From Thalassospira sp. TSL5-1 (lineage in GTDB: Bacteria > Pseudomonadota > Alphaproteobacteria > Rhodospirillales > Thalassospiraceae), in the NCBI RefSeq assembly GCF_001907695.1, contig NZ_KV880638.1, positions 882 to 64,881 on the forward strand: a DNA stretch of 64,000 nucleotides, in the 5' to 3' direction. The position numbers and the translations under genes were made by a program. This document shows positions 29,170 to 39,892 of the stretch, one piece after another (the first letter of the stretch is position 1; the number at the start of each line of letters is the position of its first letter). The notes below the pieces were generated by a model. It did no database searches and had not been told where the DNA came from. It worked only from the letters and a program-made list of their open reading frames with translations.

Positions 29170-31317
29170 ATGAGTGGTCGTCTTGGTTTGCGCGGGCGCT
29201 TGATGCTTGCCATCGTACCAATCGCCCTGCTGGCCGCGAGTGCCGCGGGCATCAGCCTTTTTTCATTTGAAGCCACCAGCCAACAGCAAAAAACGGTCTC
29301 GGAAGAAGCCATTCCAGCCCTTGCTACGGCCCAACAGCTTTATGCCAAAGGAAACGCCCTGACTGCAATTGGCCGTATGGTTGCCGCCGCCGAAGATGAA
29401 ACGGCGGTCAAAACAGCAACCGAAAGACTTTCAACCGTCGAAACCGCAATCCATGACGATATTGCCCGTCTGTCGCAACTGGGGGTCAAGGCCAACATTC
29501 TCAGCAGTTTTTCCGAAAAGACCGGCCAGCTTGGCAAAAATATCCGTCGCCTGAGTGACACACGCCTGACCCTGTTTAAACTGGGCACTGAACTGAATAA
29601 CCGTTCAGAACAAAATGCCAGGGCCGCAGCAAGCATCGAACAGCTTGCCAATAATCTGGGCGTCAATGCCGCGATGAATCTCAACGACAATGCCAGCTCG
29701 CTTTATTCCCTGATCGGGGATCCCGACCAAACATCGGTCGCCTCGGACAAGCTTAATACCCTGCTGGATGTAAATGCCGTCAATGTCCAGAATATGGGGG
29801 ATTTGCGCGCCAATGCTTTCCAAATTCCCGCAACCGGCGACCAGATTTTGGCAGCCAGTACCGTCAAAGACCTGGACCGCATCAAATTCCAGGCGGACCC
29901 TTTGCTGACCCAATTGCAAAAGGGCATCGAACATATAGACGACACGGCACAAAAGGCCGAAGGCCAGAAACAGTTCGACATTATCCACGCAAATCTGAGC
30001 CCGAATGCCGATCAAAACCTGTTTAACCTGCAGGGCCAGCACCTGCAAACCAGTGCCACGCTTGAAGATATCCTCAGCGAGAACAACAATATTTCAGCCG
30101 ACATTGCCCAAAGCGCCCAACAGGTGCTTGCGCAAATGCAAAACAAAATCGACGCTGCCAACCAGGCAGTTGAAGGGACCATCGACGCATCGCGTACCAT
30201 AATGGTCGCGGTGATTATCGCGGTCATCGTGATTTCCGGTCTCATTCTCTGGCTGTATGTCCAGCGCAATCTTTTGCGCCGCCTGATCGGCCTGAACAGC
30301 GCCATGACGCGCCTTGCCAGCGGCGACCTTGACACCCCGGTCATCGACAGGGGGCGTGACGAAATTGCCGATATGGCCATCGCGGTGGAAACCTTCCGTG
30401 AAAACGGGCTGGAAGCACAACGCCTGCGGGCCGAAAACCAGGCCGCCGAACAGCGCGCCGAACAATTGCGCCGCCAAACCCTGCTGGAAATGGCGGACGG
30501 GTTTGAGGCCACCATCAATGCCCTGGTGGCAGAACTGGTCAAGGCGGCGGGCGATATGGGCGAGACGATGGGCAAAATGGCCGACAATGCCGGCAATAAC
30601 GTCGCCCGTGCAATGGAAGTCACCAATGCCTCGCAGGAGGCCTCGCGCAATGTCAGTTCCGTCTCGTCGGCGACCGAACAGCTTTCGGCATCGGTGCGCG
30701 AAATTGAACGCCAGATCATCAAGGCCGAGGAAATTTCGCAAAATGCCGTCGGTCAGGCCCGACGTTCCGATGAAACCGTGCGCCAAATGTCGGAAACCGC
30801 AGCGCGCATTGGCGAAGTCATTAACCTGATCACCAATATTGCCGATCAGACCAACCTTTTGGCCCTGAATGCCACCATCGAGGCCGCCCGTGCCGGTGAC
30901 GCCGGCAAAGGCTTTGCCGTGGTGGCAGGCGAAGTCAAAAATCTTGCCACCCAGACCCAGCGCGCCACCGACGATATTGGCCGTCAGATCGAAGAAATGC
31001 GTACCGTCAGCAACGATGCCGTTGAAATGATCTCCGCAATCGCTCATACCATTGGCGAAATGGATGTGATTTCGGCCTCGATCGGGGCGGCGATGCGCCA
31101 GCAGGGGGCGGCAACCGGCGAAATTGCAACGGGTTCCGAGGAAGCCGCAAATGGTGTACGCCATATGTCGGCCAATATGGAAAGCGTTTCGCAAACCGCC
31201 AGCATGGTGCAAAACCTTGCCAGCCATGCCCGCGACGTTGCCGGAGAACTGCTGCGCAAAACGCAGAACCTGCAATTTGAGGCCAACAATTTTGTCAGCC
31301 GGGTGCGCGCCGACTGA
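29170..31317 (+). CDS. Transmembrane methyl-accepting chemotaxis protein
   Basis: 715 residues. TM1 is near 12-32 ([17 protein letters not shown]); a long helical periplasmic sensor of about 310 residues follows; TM2 is [20 protein letters not shown] near 345-365. A HAMP linker comes next ([38 protein letters not shown]). The signalling domain carries the tip [42 protein letters not shown]. The ligand is not evident; the sensor is an all-helical type. It is monocistronic, ended by hairpins at 31382-31407 and 31415-31451. Confidence 0.93.
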   Translation: MSGRLGLRGRLMLAIVPIALLAASAAGISLFSFEATSQQQKTVSEEAIPALATAQQLYAKGNALTAIGRMVAAAEDETAVKTATERLSTVETAIHDDIARLSQLGVKANILSSFSEKTGQLGKNIRRLSDTRLTLFKLGTELNNRSEQNARAAASIEQLANNLGVNAAMNLNDNASSLYSLIGDPDQTSVASDKLNTLLDVNAVNVQNMGDLRANAFQIPATGDQILAASTVKDLDRIKFQADPLLTQLQKGIEHIDDTAQKAEGQKQFDIIHANLSPNADQNLFNLQGQHLQTSATLEDILSENNNISADIAQSAQQVLAQMQNKIDAANQAVEGTIDASRTIMVAVIIAVIVISGLILWLYVQRNLLRRLIGLNSAMTRLASGDLDTPVIDRGRDEIADMAIAVETFRENGLEAQRLRAENQAAEQRAEQLRRQTLLEMADGFEATINALVAELVKAAGDMGETMGKMADNAGNNVARAMEVTNASQEASRNVSSVSSATEQLSASVREIERQIIKAEEISQNAVGQARRSDETVRQMSETAARIGEVINLITNIADQTNLLALNATIEAARAGDAGKGFAVVAGEVKNLATQTQRATDDIGRQIEEMRTVSNDAVEMISAIAHTIGEMDVISASIGAAMRQQGAATGEIATGSEEAANGVRHMSANMESVSQTASMVQNLASHARDVAGELLRKTQNLQFEANNFVSRVRAD

Positions 31318-31381
31318 CTACCGGAAAGAAGCCGGACTGGTTTGCATTATATGCCTGGTTTGCCCCAGCCCGGTTCGGCTT

Positions 31382-31407
31382 TGCCCTTTGGCGCAATCCA
31401 AAGGGCA
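31382..31407 (+). other. Hairpin after the chemoreceptor gene
   Basis: TGCCCTTTGG (31382-31391) pairs with CCAAAGGGCA (31398-31407). It has no T-run and stands directly before the stronger terminator. Confidence 0.45.
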
Positions 31408-31414
31408 CCTATAA

Positions 31415-31452
31415 CAAACCCCCGCCAGTCTTAATGACAGGCGGGGGTTTGC
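31415..31452. terminator. Strong bidirectional terminator
   Basis: CAAACCCCCGCC (31415-31426) pairs with GGCGGGGGTTTG (31440-31451). It lies between the convergent chemoreceptor and TRAP operons and can serve both. Confidence 0.8.
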
Positions 31453-31487
31453 TGTAACACGGCAATCAACAGGTAATATCGCGGTCC

Positions 31488-32783
31488 TTAACCGGCATAA
31501 CCAAACATGCGCGGCAACCACAAAACAATGGACGGAATAAGCGTCATTGCCAAAAGGGCCAGCAGCAGCACAAAGATAAACGGCCAGATTTCGCGGATAA
31601 TATCGCGCAGCGGAATACCCGTGACGCCGTTCAGAACAAACAGCACCACCCCATAAGGCGGCGTTACCAGCCCGATCATGATATTGACCGTCACCACCAC
31701 ACCAAAATGCACAAGGTCGATGCCCAGCATTTTGGCGGCTGGCAAAAACAGCGGCACCACAATCAAAAGCAGGGTCGTGGCATCAAACAGGCAGCCCAAC
31801 AGCAGGATCAGAATGTTGACCCCCAGCAGGAAAACAATGGGCGACATTTCCAGTCCGGCCAGCGCACCTGCCACCATCGAGGGGACGTTTTCGCTCGCCA
31901 CCAGGTAATTCAGCACCAGGGCCGAGGCAATGATCAACCCCACCACCGAGGTTGAGCGCGCCCCGTCCAGAACCAGCCTGTAAAAGTCTTTCCAGGTCAA
32001 TGAACGATAGAAAACCACCGACAATACCAGGGCATAAACCGCAGCAACCGCCGCTGCCTCGGTCGGGGTGGTGACACCGCCATAAATGCCATACAACAAA
32101 ATGACCGGCAGCATCAGGGCCGGGAAAGCCCGCATCGTCAGCCGGGGAATTTCACGCATCGGCACCGCCTCGTCACGCGGGAAATCACGCCGGCGCGCCG
32201 TAATGGCATTCAGGATCATCAACACCAGCGCCAGCAACAGCCCCGGCACAATCCCGCCCAAAAACAGATACCCGATCGAGGTATCGGAAATCAGTGCATA
32301 CAGGATCATGGGGATGGACGGCGGAATGATCGGACCGATCACGCTTGAGGCGGCCGTCAAGGCGGCAGCATATCCCGGCGGATAACGGTTATTGCGGCAC
32401 ATCAGGTCAATGATCACGCGGCCAATACCGGCGGCATCGGCAATCGCGGACCCCGACATGCCCGAAAAAATCAGGCTCGCCATCACATTGACATGGGCAA
32501 GACCGCCACGCATGCGGCCTACAATGGCCACACAGAAATTCAGCAACCGGTCACTGATGGTCCCGGCATTCATGAAATTGGCAGCCAGAATGAACAATGG
32601 CACCGCCAGCAGGACATAGCTGTTAAACAGGCCGTTCAGCGCCTGTTCCGCCACCAGCCCCACATCCTGCCCGGTCATGAAAAGATAGGCAATGGAGCTG
32701 GCCAGGGCCGCAAGTGAAATGGGCATACCAATGGCGCCCAGCAGCAAAAAGCCACCCAGGCTAAGCGTAAAGGCCAGGCTCAT
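31488..32783 (-). CDS. TRAP transporter large permease (DctM family)
   Basis: 431 residues, about twelve hydrophobic helices, of the DctM family: GMPISLAALASSIAYLFMTG, GMSGSAIADAAGIGRVIIDLM, AASSVIGPIIPPSIPMILY and TPPYGVVLFVLNG are characteristic. It forms the substrate path of a sodium-driven tripartite uptake system together with the small permease, whose stop overlaps its start by 4 bases, and the binding protein. The substrate is likely an organic acid handled by the DHDPS-family enzyme encoded divergently. Confidence 0.94.
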   Translation of the reverse strand: MSLAFTLSLGGFLLLGAIGMPISLAALASSIAYLFMTGQDVGLVAEQALNGLFNSYVLLAVPLFILAANFMNAGTISDRLLNFCVAIVGRMRGGLAHVNVMASLIFSGMSGSAIADAAGIGRVIIDLMCRNNRYPPGYAAALTAASSVIGPIIPPSIPMILYALISDTSIGYLFLGGIVPGLLLALVLMILNAITARRRDFPRDEAVPMREIPRLTMRAFPALMLPVILLYGIYGGVTTPTEAAAVAAVYALVLSVVFYRSLTWKDFYRLVLDGARSTSVVGLIIASALVLNYLVASENVPSMVAGALAGLEMSPIVFLLGVNILILLLGCLFDATTLLLIVVPLFLPAAKMLGIDLVHFGVVVTVNIMIGLVTPPYGVVLFVLNGVTGIPLRDIIREIWPFIFVLLLALLAMTLIPSIVLWLPRMFGYAG

Positions 32784-33313
32784 GGCTGTTCCCTTTGTTC
32801 TTCTTCATCCCCGGCAATGGCGGCCACTTCATCCTGCCAGCGGCGGGTCAACAGCCGATACAGCGACACGGCGGATCGAATGACCACCGCAATGATGAAA
32901 ACCGGGAAAATCGCATAAATATAGTTCAGTGGAATGCGCGTAACCGGGGCTTTTTCGATCCGCATGAACTGCACATAATCAATAATCACCGGCAGGCCGG
33001 CGGCAAAGGCAGCACCAATGCAAAAAATGCCCAAAATGGCCATCACCCGTTTCTGACGCGGATTGGCCATGAGAAACAGCATGTTGAACGATACATGTTC
33101 GCTATCGCGCAACAGGAAGGCCGATGTCCAAAACACCAGCCAGATATACAGAATAACGCAAACTTCCACCGTCCAGCCCAAAGGTTCATTCAGGACATAG
33201 CGGGAAAAAATCTGCAAAAGAAAGGTTGCGAACATCACGATGAACAATGTCACCGCGATGCCCTCGCAACCTTTTTTCATTATGGATCCGAATGATCGCA
33301 CAACTTGGCTCAC
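32780..33313 (-). CDS. TRAP transporter small permease (DctQ family)
   Basis: 177 residues with four membrane segments. Typical features are ITLFIVMFATFLLQIFSRYVLNEPLGWTVEVCVILYIWLVFWTSAF and the following DSEHVSFNML. It pairs with the DctM-type permease (4-base ATGA overlap downstream) and also overlaps the binding-protein gene by 4 bases, so all three subunits are translationally coupled in one operon. Confidence 0.93.
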   Translation of the reverse strand: MSQVVRSFGSIMKKGCEGIAVTLFIVMFATFLLQIFSRYVLNEPLGWTVEVCVILYIWLVFWTSAFLLRDSEHVSFNMLFLMANPRQKRVMAILGIFCIGAAFAAGLPVIIDYVQFMRIEKAPVTRIPLNYIYAIFPVFIIAVVIRSAVSLYRLLTRRWQDEVAAIAGDEEEQREQP

Positions 33314-34314
33314 TTAACTGCGTTGATGCGCTCGACAATGCCTTTCGGCCAGTCTTTGGCGAAATCGGAATTCAGGTAGTCCTGCTGTACTTTCTCGCGG
33401 AACGCCTCAACATTGGGCGCGTACACTTTCAGGCCCTGTTCCTTGAAAAATTCGATCAGCTTTGCTTCGTCTTCAATGCGGTGGACATTGTTGTAAAGCG
33501 TTGCCACTTCCGCCGCATTGTGAACGATTTTCTGCTGTTTTTCGCTCAGTGTGTCGTAGGTTTTCTTGGACATCGACAGGAAAACAGCATCAACCAGATG
33601 ACCGGTCAGCACGATCTGATTGGTCACTTCATAGAATTTTGCGGCCTTAACGGTCGGCAGCGGGTTGTCCTGACCATCAATCGTCCCGGTCTGAAGGCCG
33701 GTATAAACTTCGCCAAATGCCAGCGGGGTGGCGTTTGCGCCCAGGGCATTGCCCAGGAACAACCAGGCATCCGAACCAGGCATACGCAGCTTCACACCGG
33801 CAAGGTCGGCCGGGGTTTCAATTTTTTTGTCGCCACGAAGGTCAAGCTGGCGGGTGCCAAGATAACCGACATCGAGAATTTCGATATTCATGTCATCTGC
33901 GACCATCTTGTAAAATTCTTTACCGATGTCGCTGTGGAAAACGTGGCGCTGATGGTCCGGATCGCGAATCAGATAGCCTGCCGTGAAAACCGACCATGCC
34001 GGGATCTGCTTGGCAATATCCTGGGCCGAAATCATCGCCATATCGAGGTTGCCGCGCTGCATGGCAGCAGGTTCGGTCCCCTGTTTGAACAGGCTGGCAT
34101 TCAGATGAATTTCAACATCAAACTCGCCCGGCGCGTTCTTTTCCAGCTCGTCTTTGAAAACGGTCAGCATTTTGGCATGCCAGTCGCTTTCAACCGCCGG
34201 GGATGAAATGCGCAATTTGATCGGATCAGCCATTGCCGAATTGGCCATACCGGAAAAAGCCAGAATCGCGGCCGCCGCAATACCGGCTGTGTATTTGGGT
34301 AGATGTTTAAACAT
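33310..34314 (-). CDS. TRAP transporter substrate-binding protein (DctP family)
   Basis: 334 residues with a signal peptide (AAAAILAFSGMANSAMA) and a periplasmic binding fold of the DctP family: LRISSPAVESDWHAKMLTVFKDELEK, GNLDMAMISAQDIAKQIPAWSVF, GVKLRMPGSDAWLFLGNALGANATPLAFGEVYTGLQTGTIDGQDNPLPTVKAAKFYEV. The conserved Arg in KLRMP and the GTIDGQDNP loop are the usual carboxylate-recognition region. It is the first gene of the TRAP operon, transcribed away from the DHDPS-family gene across a shared regulatory region with a palindrome at 34421-34444. Confidence 0.94.
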   Translation of the reverse strand: MFKHLPKYTAGIAAAAILAFSGMANSAMADPIKLRISSPAVESDWHAKMLTVFKDELEKNAPGEFDVEIHLNASLFKQGTEPAAMQRGNLDMAMISAQDIAKQIPAWSVFTAGYLIRDPDHQRHVFHSDIGKEFYKMVADDMNIEILDVGYLGTRQLDLRGDKKIETPADLAGVKLRMPGSDAWLFLGNALGANATPLAFGEVYTGLQTGTIDGQDNPLPTVKAAKFYEVTNQIVLTGHLVDAVFLSMSKKTYDTLSEKQQKIVHNAAEVATLYNNVHRIEDEAKLIEFFKEQGLKVYAPNVEAFREKVQQDYLNSDFAKDWPKGIVERINAVK

Positions 34315-34420
34315 TTAAGGTCCTCCCGTGGACTAATTAGCTGATCTTTCTCGTTTATTATTCTTTTTGGATGGCTACCGGCAGAAAATCAACCAAGTTT
34401 ATAGCGCCAACAAACATATT

Positions 34421-34444
34421 GTATAACTAACATGTTAGTGATAC
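34421..34444. promoter_or_regulatory. 24-bp palindrome, candidate GntR operator between TRAP and DHDPS-family genes
   Basis: The core ACTAACATGTTAGT (34426-34439) is a perfect dyad; the flanks extend it to 24 bp with one mismatched pair. It lies 107 bases from the TRAP start and 62 from the DHDPS-family start, well placed for the GntR/FCD regulator encoded in this operon to control both directions. Confidence 0.6.
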
Positions 34445-34505
34445 ACAACACCTAATACACCAACAGCAAACACTATTTCAGGCCATTGCCTGACAGGAAC
34501 ACGCC

Positions 34506-35402
34506 ATGACTTTTGACGCCACCCGACCCTTTGGTATTTCTGCGGCCCTGACCACGCCCTTTACATCCGCCGGCAATATCGACAATGCCCTGCTGGTTGC
34601 CCACGTAAAAAATGTCCTGGCAAAGGGCTGCAGCTCTGTCACCCTGGGCGGCACCACAGGTGAAGGCCCGTCTCTTTCGCAGGAAGAAAAGGTCGCGGCC
34701 CACAATGCCATCACGGCAGCAGGTGTCCCGGCGGACAAAATTGTTTTTGCGATTCTCGAATCGTCCCTGCCCAATGCTGTGGCTTTTGCCCGTCAGGCTG
34801 CCGATCTGGGCAGCACGCATATTTTGCTGGCCCCGCCCTTCTATTTCAAAGGCGTTGCCGATGGCGGCCAACTTGTGTGGTTCCGCCAACTGCTGACGGA
34901 AATTGCCCCAACCGGCCTGAAGGTGATTTTGTATCACATTCCGCAGGTAACCGCCGCGCCCGTCACCCCCGACATGGTGGCCGAGCTGAAAAAAGACTTC
35001 CCCACCATGATTTGCGGTGTGAAGGATTCGGCAGGTCAGTGGGAAAACACCGAAGAGCTTTTGAAGCGTTTTCCTGATCTTGATATTCTGATCGGCGATG
35101 AACGCCTGCTGGCCCGCGGTGTTGCCCTGGGTGGCGCTGGTGCCATTAGTGGTGTTGCAAATTTCCGGCCTGATCTGTTGACCGATATTATGGCGCAAAA
35201 GCCGGTTGATCCGCGTGTTAGCGAACTGGTCGAAGCCATTTTGCAATATCCGGTCACACCGGCAGTCAAGGCGCTGGTCGGCTATCTGGATCAGGAACAA
35301 TCCTGGCTTGCGGCACGCGCCCCCCTTGCCCGTTTAACCCCGGAGCAGTATCAAGCCCTGACAAAACGTTACGACGACCTGTTCGCATCGCCTGTGAGGT
35401 AA
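34506..35402 (+). CDS. Dihydrodipicolinate synthase/N-acetylneuraminate lyase family protein
   Basis: 298 residues, one TIM-barrel of the DapA/NanA family. The Schiff-base lysine is Lys173 in CGVKDSAG, the catalytic Tyr143 is in ILYHIPQVT, and the substrate-carboxylate loop is LGGTTGEGPSLS. In catabolic operons such enzymes cleave or dehydrate 2-oxo acids (sialic acid, ketodeoxy-sugar acids, hydroxyproline derivatives). The adjacent TRAP transporter and GntR regulator point to catabolism rather than lysine synthesis. The exact substrate cannot be read from the sequence. Confidence 0.88.
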   Translation: MTFDATRPFGISAALTTPFTSAGNIDNALLVAHVKNVLAKGCSSVTLGGTTGEGPSLSQEEKVAAHNAITAAGVPADKIVFAILESSLPNAVAFARQAADLGSTHILLAPPFYFKGVADGGQLVWFRQLLTEIAPTGLKVILYHIPQVTAAPVTPDMVAELKKDFPTMICGVKDSAGQWENTEELLKRFPDLDILIGDERLLARGVALGGAGAISGVANFRPDLLTDIMAQKPVDPRVSELVEAILQYPVTPAVKALVGYLDQEQSWLAARAPLARLTPEQYQALTKRYDDLFASPVR

Positions 35403-35406
35403 GAAA

Positions 35407-36084
35407 ATGACAGAAGCCGCCCGGCCCAGAGGAGAACGCAGCCTTCGCAGCCGCGCCTATGACAGCTTTACCGAGCGGCTTCTGGCCCGCGACATTTTGC
35501 CGGGGCAATTTCTGTCGCAACGCGAACTCGTGGAAATTACCGGCATGCCGCTGGGTGCTATTCGCGAACTCGTGCCCCGGCTGGAGGCTGACGGCCTGAT
35601 CACCACCGTGCCGCAACGCGGCATGCAGGTCGCCCATATTGACCTCGATCTGGTCCGCAATGCCTTTCAGCTCCGCATGTTTCTGGAGCTGGAGGCTGCC
35701 GCCCTTTTTGCCATCAGTGCCACCGACGACATGATCGCAAAAATTCGCGAAGCCCACGAATCCGTGCTGCGCGATGCCGAAAAAGGCATTACCCCGGACC
35801 TTCTTGAACGCGCCCAGGCTGTTGACTGGTCCCTGCATGACTGCATCATCGATTCGCTCAATAATGCCATCATTTCCAATGTCTATCGGGTCAATTCCGT
35901 CAAAATCCGGCTGATCCGCCAGGAACGCTTTCGTCTCAACGAAAAACTTCTGACCACCGTGATGAATGACCATCTGGAAATCATTTCCGGCTTTGAAGCC
36001 CGCGACCCGGACCGCGCCGTCACAGCCCTGCGCAACCATCTGGAAAATGCCCGTGGCCGCGCCCTTGGCCTGGGCGAGATGTAA
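35407..36084 (+). CDS. GntR family transcriptional regulator (FCD domain)
   Basis: 225 residues. The N-terminal winged helix (about 13-75) shows ERLLARDILPGQFLSQRELVEITGMPLGAIRELVPRLEADGLI; the C-terminal FCD ligand domain carries the helical core with Asp and His metal ligands (DWSLHDCIIDSLNN, VMNDHLEIISGFEARDPDRAVTALRNHL). It starts 4 bases after the DHDPS-family stop, so the genes are co-transcribed. It probably represses the TRAP and lyase genes and is released by the pathway substrate, acting at the palindrome at 34421-34444. Confidence 0.93.
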   Translation: MTEAARPRGERSLRSRAYDSFTERLLARDILPGQFLSQRELVEITGMPLGAIRELVPRLEADGLITTVPQRGMQVAHIDLDLVRNAFQLRMFLELEAAALFAISATDDMIAKIREAHESVLRDAEKGITPDLLERAQAVDWSLHDCIIDSLNNAIISNVYRVNSVKIRLIRQERFRLNEKLLTTVMNDHLEIISGFEARDPDRAVTALRNHLENARGRALGLGEM

Positions 36085-36127
36085 GGTCAAATTACCCCGC
36101 CACCCCATGCCGTTGAATATCAACGCC

Positions 36128-36690
36128 CTATTCCAAATAGGGCACCATCACCGCTTCAACCCAGGTCATAAAGGCCCGGACACGGCGCGATAAATTGCGC
36201 CGATGCGCGACAATAAGAGTTACATCCAGCTGCGATGGCCGCAAATCCGGCGGGATTTCAACCAGTTCGCCACTTTCAAGATGGGGTATTACCCCCCGCA
36301 TACGCAGCCTGCATAACGCCCAACCCGGCCAAACCGGCGCCTTCACCAACAGCGCCAGCATCAATGGCGAAAAGCTCAGACCGGGCAGCACGGCGGCATC
36401 TGGGTGAGCCTGGCGATTAAACCGGCCAATCTGAAATCATCCAAACGGGATGATCCCAACCGGATGGGATCCTATATCGAACCAATGGCACAATCCGATG
36501 CCGATGCCGCGCCCGATAAAATGTCCACAGGTGATCTGGAAACCGCGCAACGCTAAGGCACACGCGTCGCCCAAATCGCCAGCCGGTTTGCTGCCAAGCC
36601 ATAAGAGTTATCATCGCGCCAATGCAAAGATGGCGGAAACCTCAAGCTCGTTCAACGGCGCAAACCTAACCAAAAGCACGTCGCGACATT
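36128..36690 (-). pseudogene. Decayed LysR-type regulator
   Basis: Pieces of a LysR regulator read in different minus-strand frames. Near 36570-36690 an HTH-like start is recognisable (LNELEVSAIFALAR, then DDNSYGLAANRLAIWATRVP after a frame change, followed by a stop and AVSRS). The C-terminal end of the ligand domain is intact in one frame at 36128-36391 (GVIPHLESGELVEIPPDL, then LSRRVRAFMTWVEAVMVPYLE). The middle, over 100 residues, is missing. Several stops and frame changes rule out a working protein. It borders the low-GC reverse transcriptase island. Confidence 0.65.
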
Positions 36691-36944
36691 TATATGGCGG
36701 GGTGTTTCATTTTGTATCACGGCATTTTGTCAGTCGGCATCAGACCCAACAGGCACAGCCATATTGAAAACGCCCGCGACCACGCTCTTCGTTTGGACAA
36801 AATGTTTGTGCCCTCGTATTATGTGAACACTAACGAAAATAGCTAACATTATAAAAATTCTACAAACTATTCCCCGAATCAACATTTACTAACATCACAA
36901 AAAAGTATAACATTTTCTCCTTTCAATAAAATAAAAGAGATAAT
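36691..36944 (+). other. Leader region of the reverse transcriptase gene
   Basis: Base composition falls sharply to AT-rich from about 36790. The motif TAACATT or close variants recurs (near 36841, 36883, 36907). No protein frame is supported. Some defence reverse transcriptases carry a non-coding RNA directly upstream of the gene; this stretch is where one would lie, but I cannot fold one convincingly by eye. Confidence 0.35.
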
Positions 36945-38570
<1,626 letters not shown>

Positions 38571-38602
38571 AAATAATCATAAAATATATAATAAATGAAA
38601 AC

Positions 38603-38651
38603 CGAGAAACCACTAAAAAACCCTGCCACATTTCAGTAGCAGGGTTTCTCG
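38603..38651 (+). terminator. Terminator of the reverse transcriptase gene, with alternative pairing
   Basis: AAACCCTGC (38618-38626) pairs with GCAGGGTTT (38639-38647). The right arm continues as CTCG and can also pair with CGAGAAACC at 38603-38611, giving a longer bulged stem or a competing one. Confidence 0.6.
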
Positions 38652-38719
38652 TTTATGTATTACCTTATCACAGGCCGCAGGATCAAATCATGCCTGCATT
38701 CCATCCGGTGAAAGCGCAA

Positions 38720-39727
38720 TCAGGTAAAACGGCGGAATTCGCCACTTTTGCGCGGCGGACGGAAGCGTTTCAGATAGGCCGGGGCCACCGTTTCCAGGCA
38801 GTTCGGCACAATCCCCAGATCGGCAAAGGTTTTAGCATCGTCCGACACAACATTGTCGGTCTTGAGCAAACGGACCTGATCGGGGGTCAGTGGCGGTTTG
38901 GGCAGGAATTGCAGGAAAAACGCCTTGATCGATGCCAGCCAGAACGGCACCGGCAGCAGGCACACACGCTGGCGGGTCAGTTCACGCATATCTTCCAGGA
39001 TTTGCAGGAAGCTGTATTTTTCCGGTCCACCCAGTTCAAAGGTTTCGCCAGCCAGGGATTTATCCTCGACTGCCTTGAAAAAGGCATCGGCAACATCGCC
39101 CACATAAACCGGCTGGAATTTCGGGCCCCCTTCACCAAAGAAATCGATCGAGCCTTTGCCCAGATCAACCTTCGGCAGGGCCGGGGTACCCACAACCGGA
39201 ATAACCGGCAAAATGCGCGCCATTGCGGCAAACTTGTTCAGGAAGTTGTCTTCCGGACCAAAAATAACCGACGGGCGGAAAATAACCGCTTCGGGGAATG
39301 CAGAACGCACCGCCTTTTCGCCGGCCAGTTTCGAAGTGGCATAAAGCGAATGCGGGTTTTTGTTCGCGCCCAGGGCGGACATATGCACCAGCGTTTTAAC
39401 CCCGGTGGCCTTTGCGGCCTCGGCAATGTTTTTTGCCGCCACAACGTGCATGTTCATGAAGCTGCGCGAACCACGCTCGTATAAAATGCCGATCAGATTG
39501 ATCACCGCCTCGGCACCGTCAACAGAACGGCGAATCGCTTCAGGGTCGCGAACATCGCAATGCACCGGAACCATCTGGCCCAGATAGCCCATCGGCTTGA
39601 GTTTTTTGGTCCGTTCAAAAAAGCGGGTCGGTACACGGACGGTATAACCGGCTTCCAGCAGGCGCTTGACGATATAGCGCCCGACAAAGCCGCTGCCACC
39701 AAATACAGTGATGATACGACGATCCAT
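38720..39727 (-). CDS. Complex I NDUFA9-subunit-like NAD(P)-binding protein
   Basis: 335 residues from ATG 39727, selected over an upstream frame start because GAGGAGAG lies 10 bases before it. Atypical SDR fold: ITVFGGSGFVGRYIVKRLLEAGYTVRVPTR Rossmann start, NLIGILYERG, YATSKLAGEKAVRSAFPEAVIFRPSVIFGPEDNFLNKFAAMARILPV. This is the alphaproteobacterial NDUFA9/NADH-dehydrogenase-accessory family; bacterial members may act in quinone or lipid metabolism or complex I stability. Transcribed toward the reverse transcriptase island, with the SDR gene 166 bases upstream on the same strand. Confidence 0.88.
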   Translation of the reverse strand: MDRRIITVFGGSGFVGRYIVKRLLEAGYTVRVPTRFFERTKKLKPMGYLGQMVPVHCDVRDPEAIRRSVDGAEAVINLIGILYERGSRSFMNMHVVAAKNIAEAAKATGVKTLVHMSALGANKNPHSLYATSKLAGEKAVRSAFPEAVIFRPSVIFGPEDNFLNKFAAMARILPVIPVVGTPALPKVDLGKGSIDFFGEGGPKFQPVYVGDVADAFFKAVEDKSLAGETFELGGPEKYSFLQILEDMRELTRQRVCLLPVPFWLASIKAFFLQFLPKPPLTPDQVRLLKTDNVVSDDAKTFADLGIVPNCLETVAPAYLKRFRPPRKSGEFRRFT

Positions 39728-39892
39728 TTTAAATTCTCTCCTCGTCGGCCTCTCTCGGGTCCGCACTGATGGCGCGCCAGGGGATGGCTGCCCGATCCGG
39801 GATTGGGAACCGTCATGATTGCGCGGTTCCCTTTGATACATCTGTTACAGGGTTATATACGACGCAAAGGCCCCGTCAACAATGTGGTTTTG

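Noticed and set aside
33247-34206. 319-codon plus-strand frame opposite the DctP gene
   Set aside because: The opposite strand encodes a complete TRAP binding protein with signal peptide; this is a shadow.
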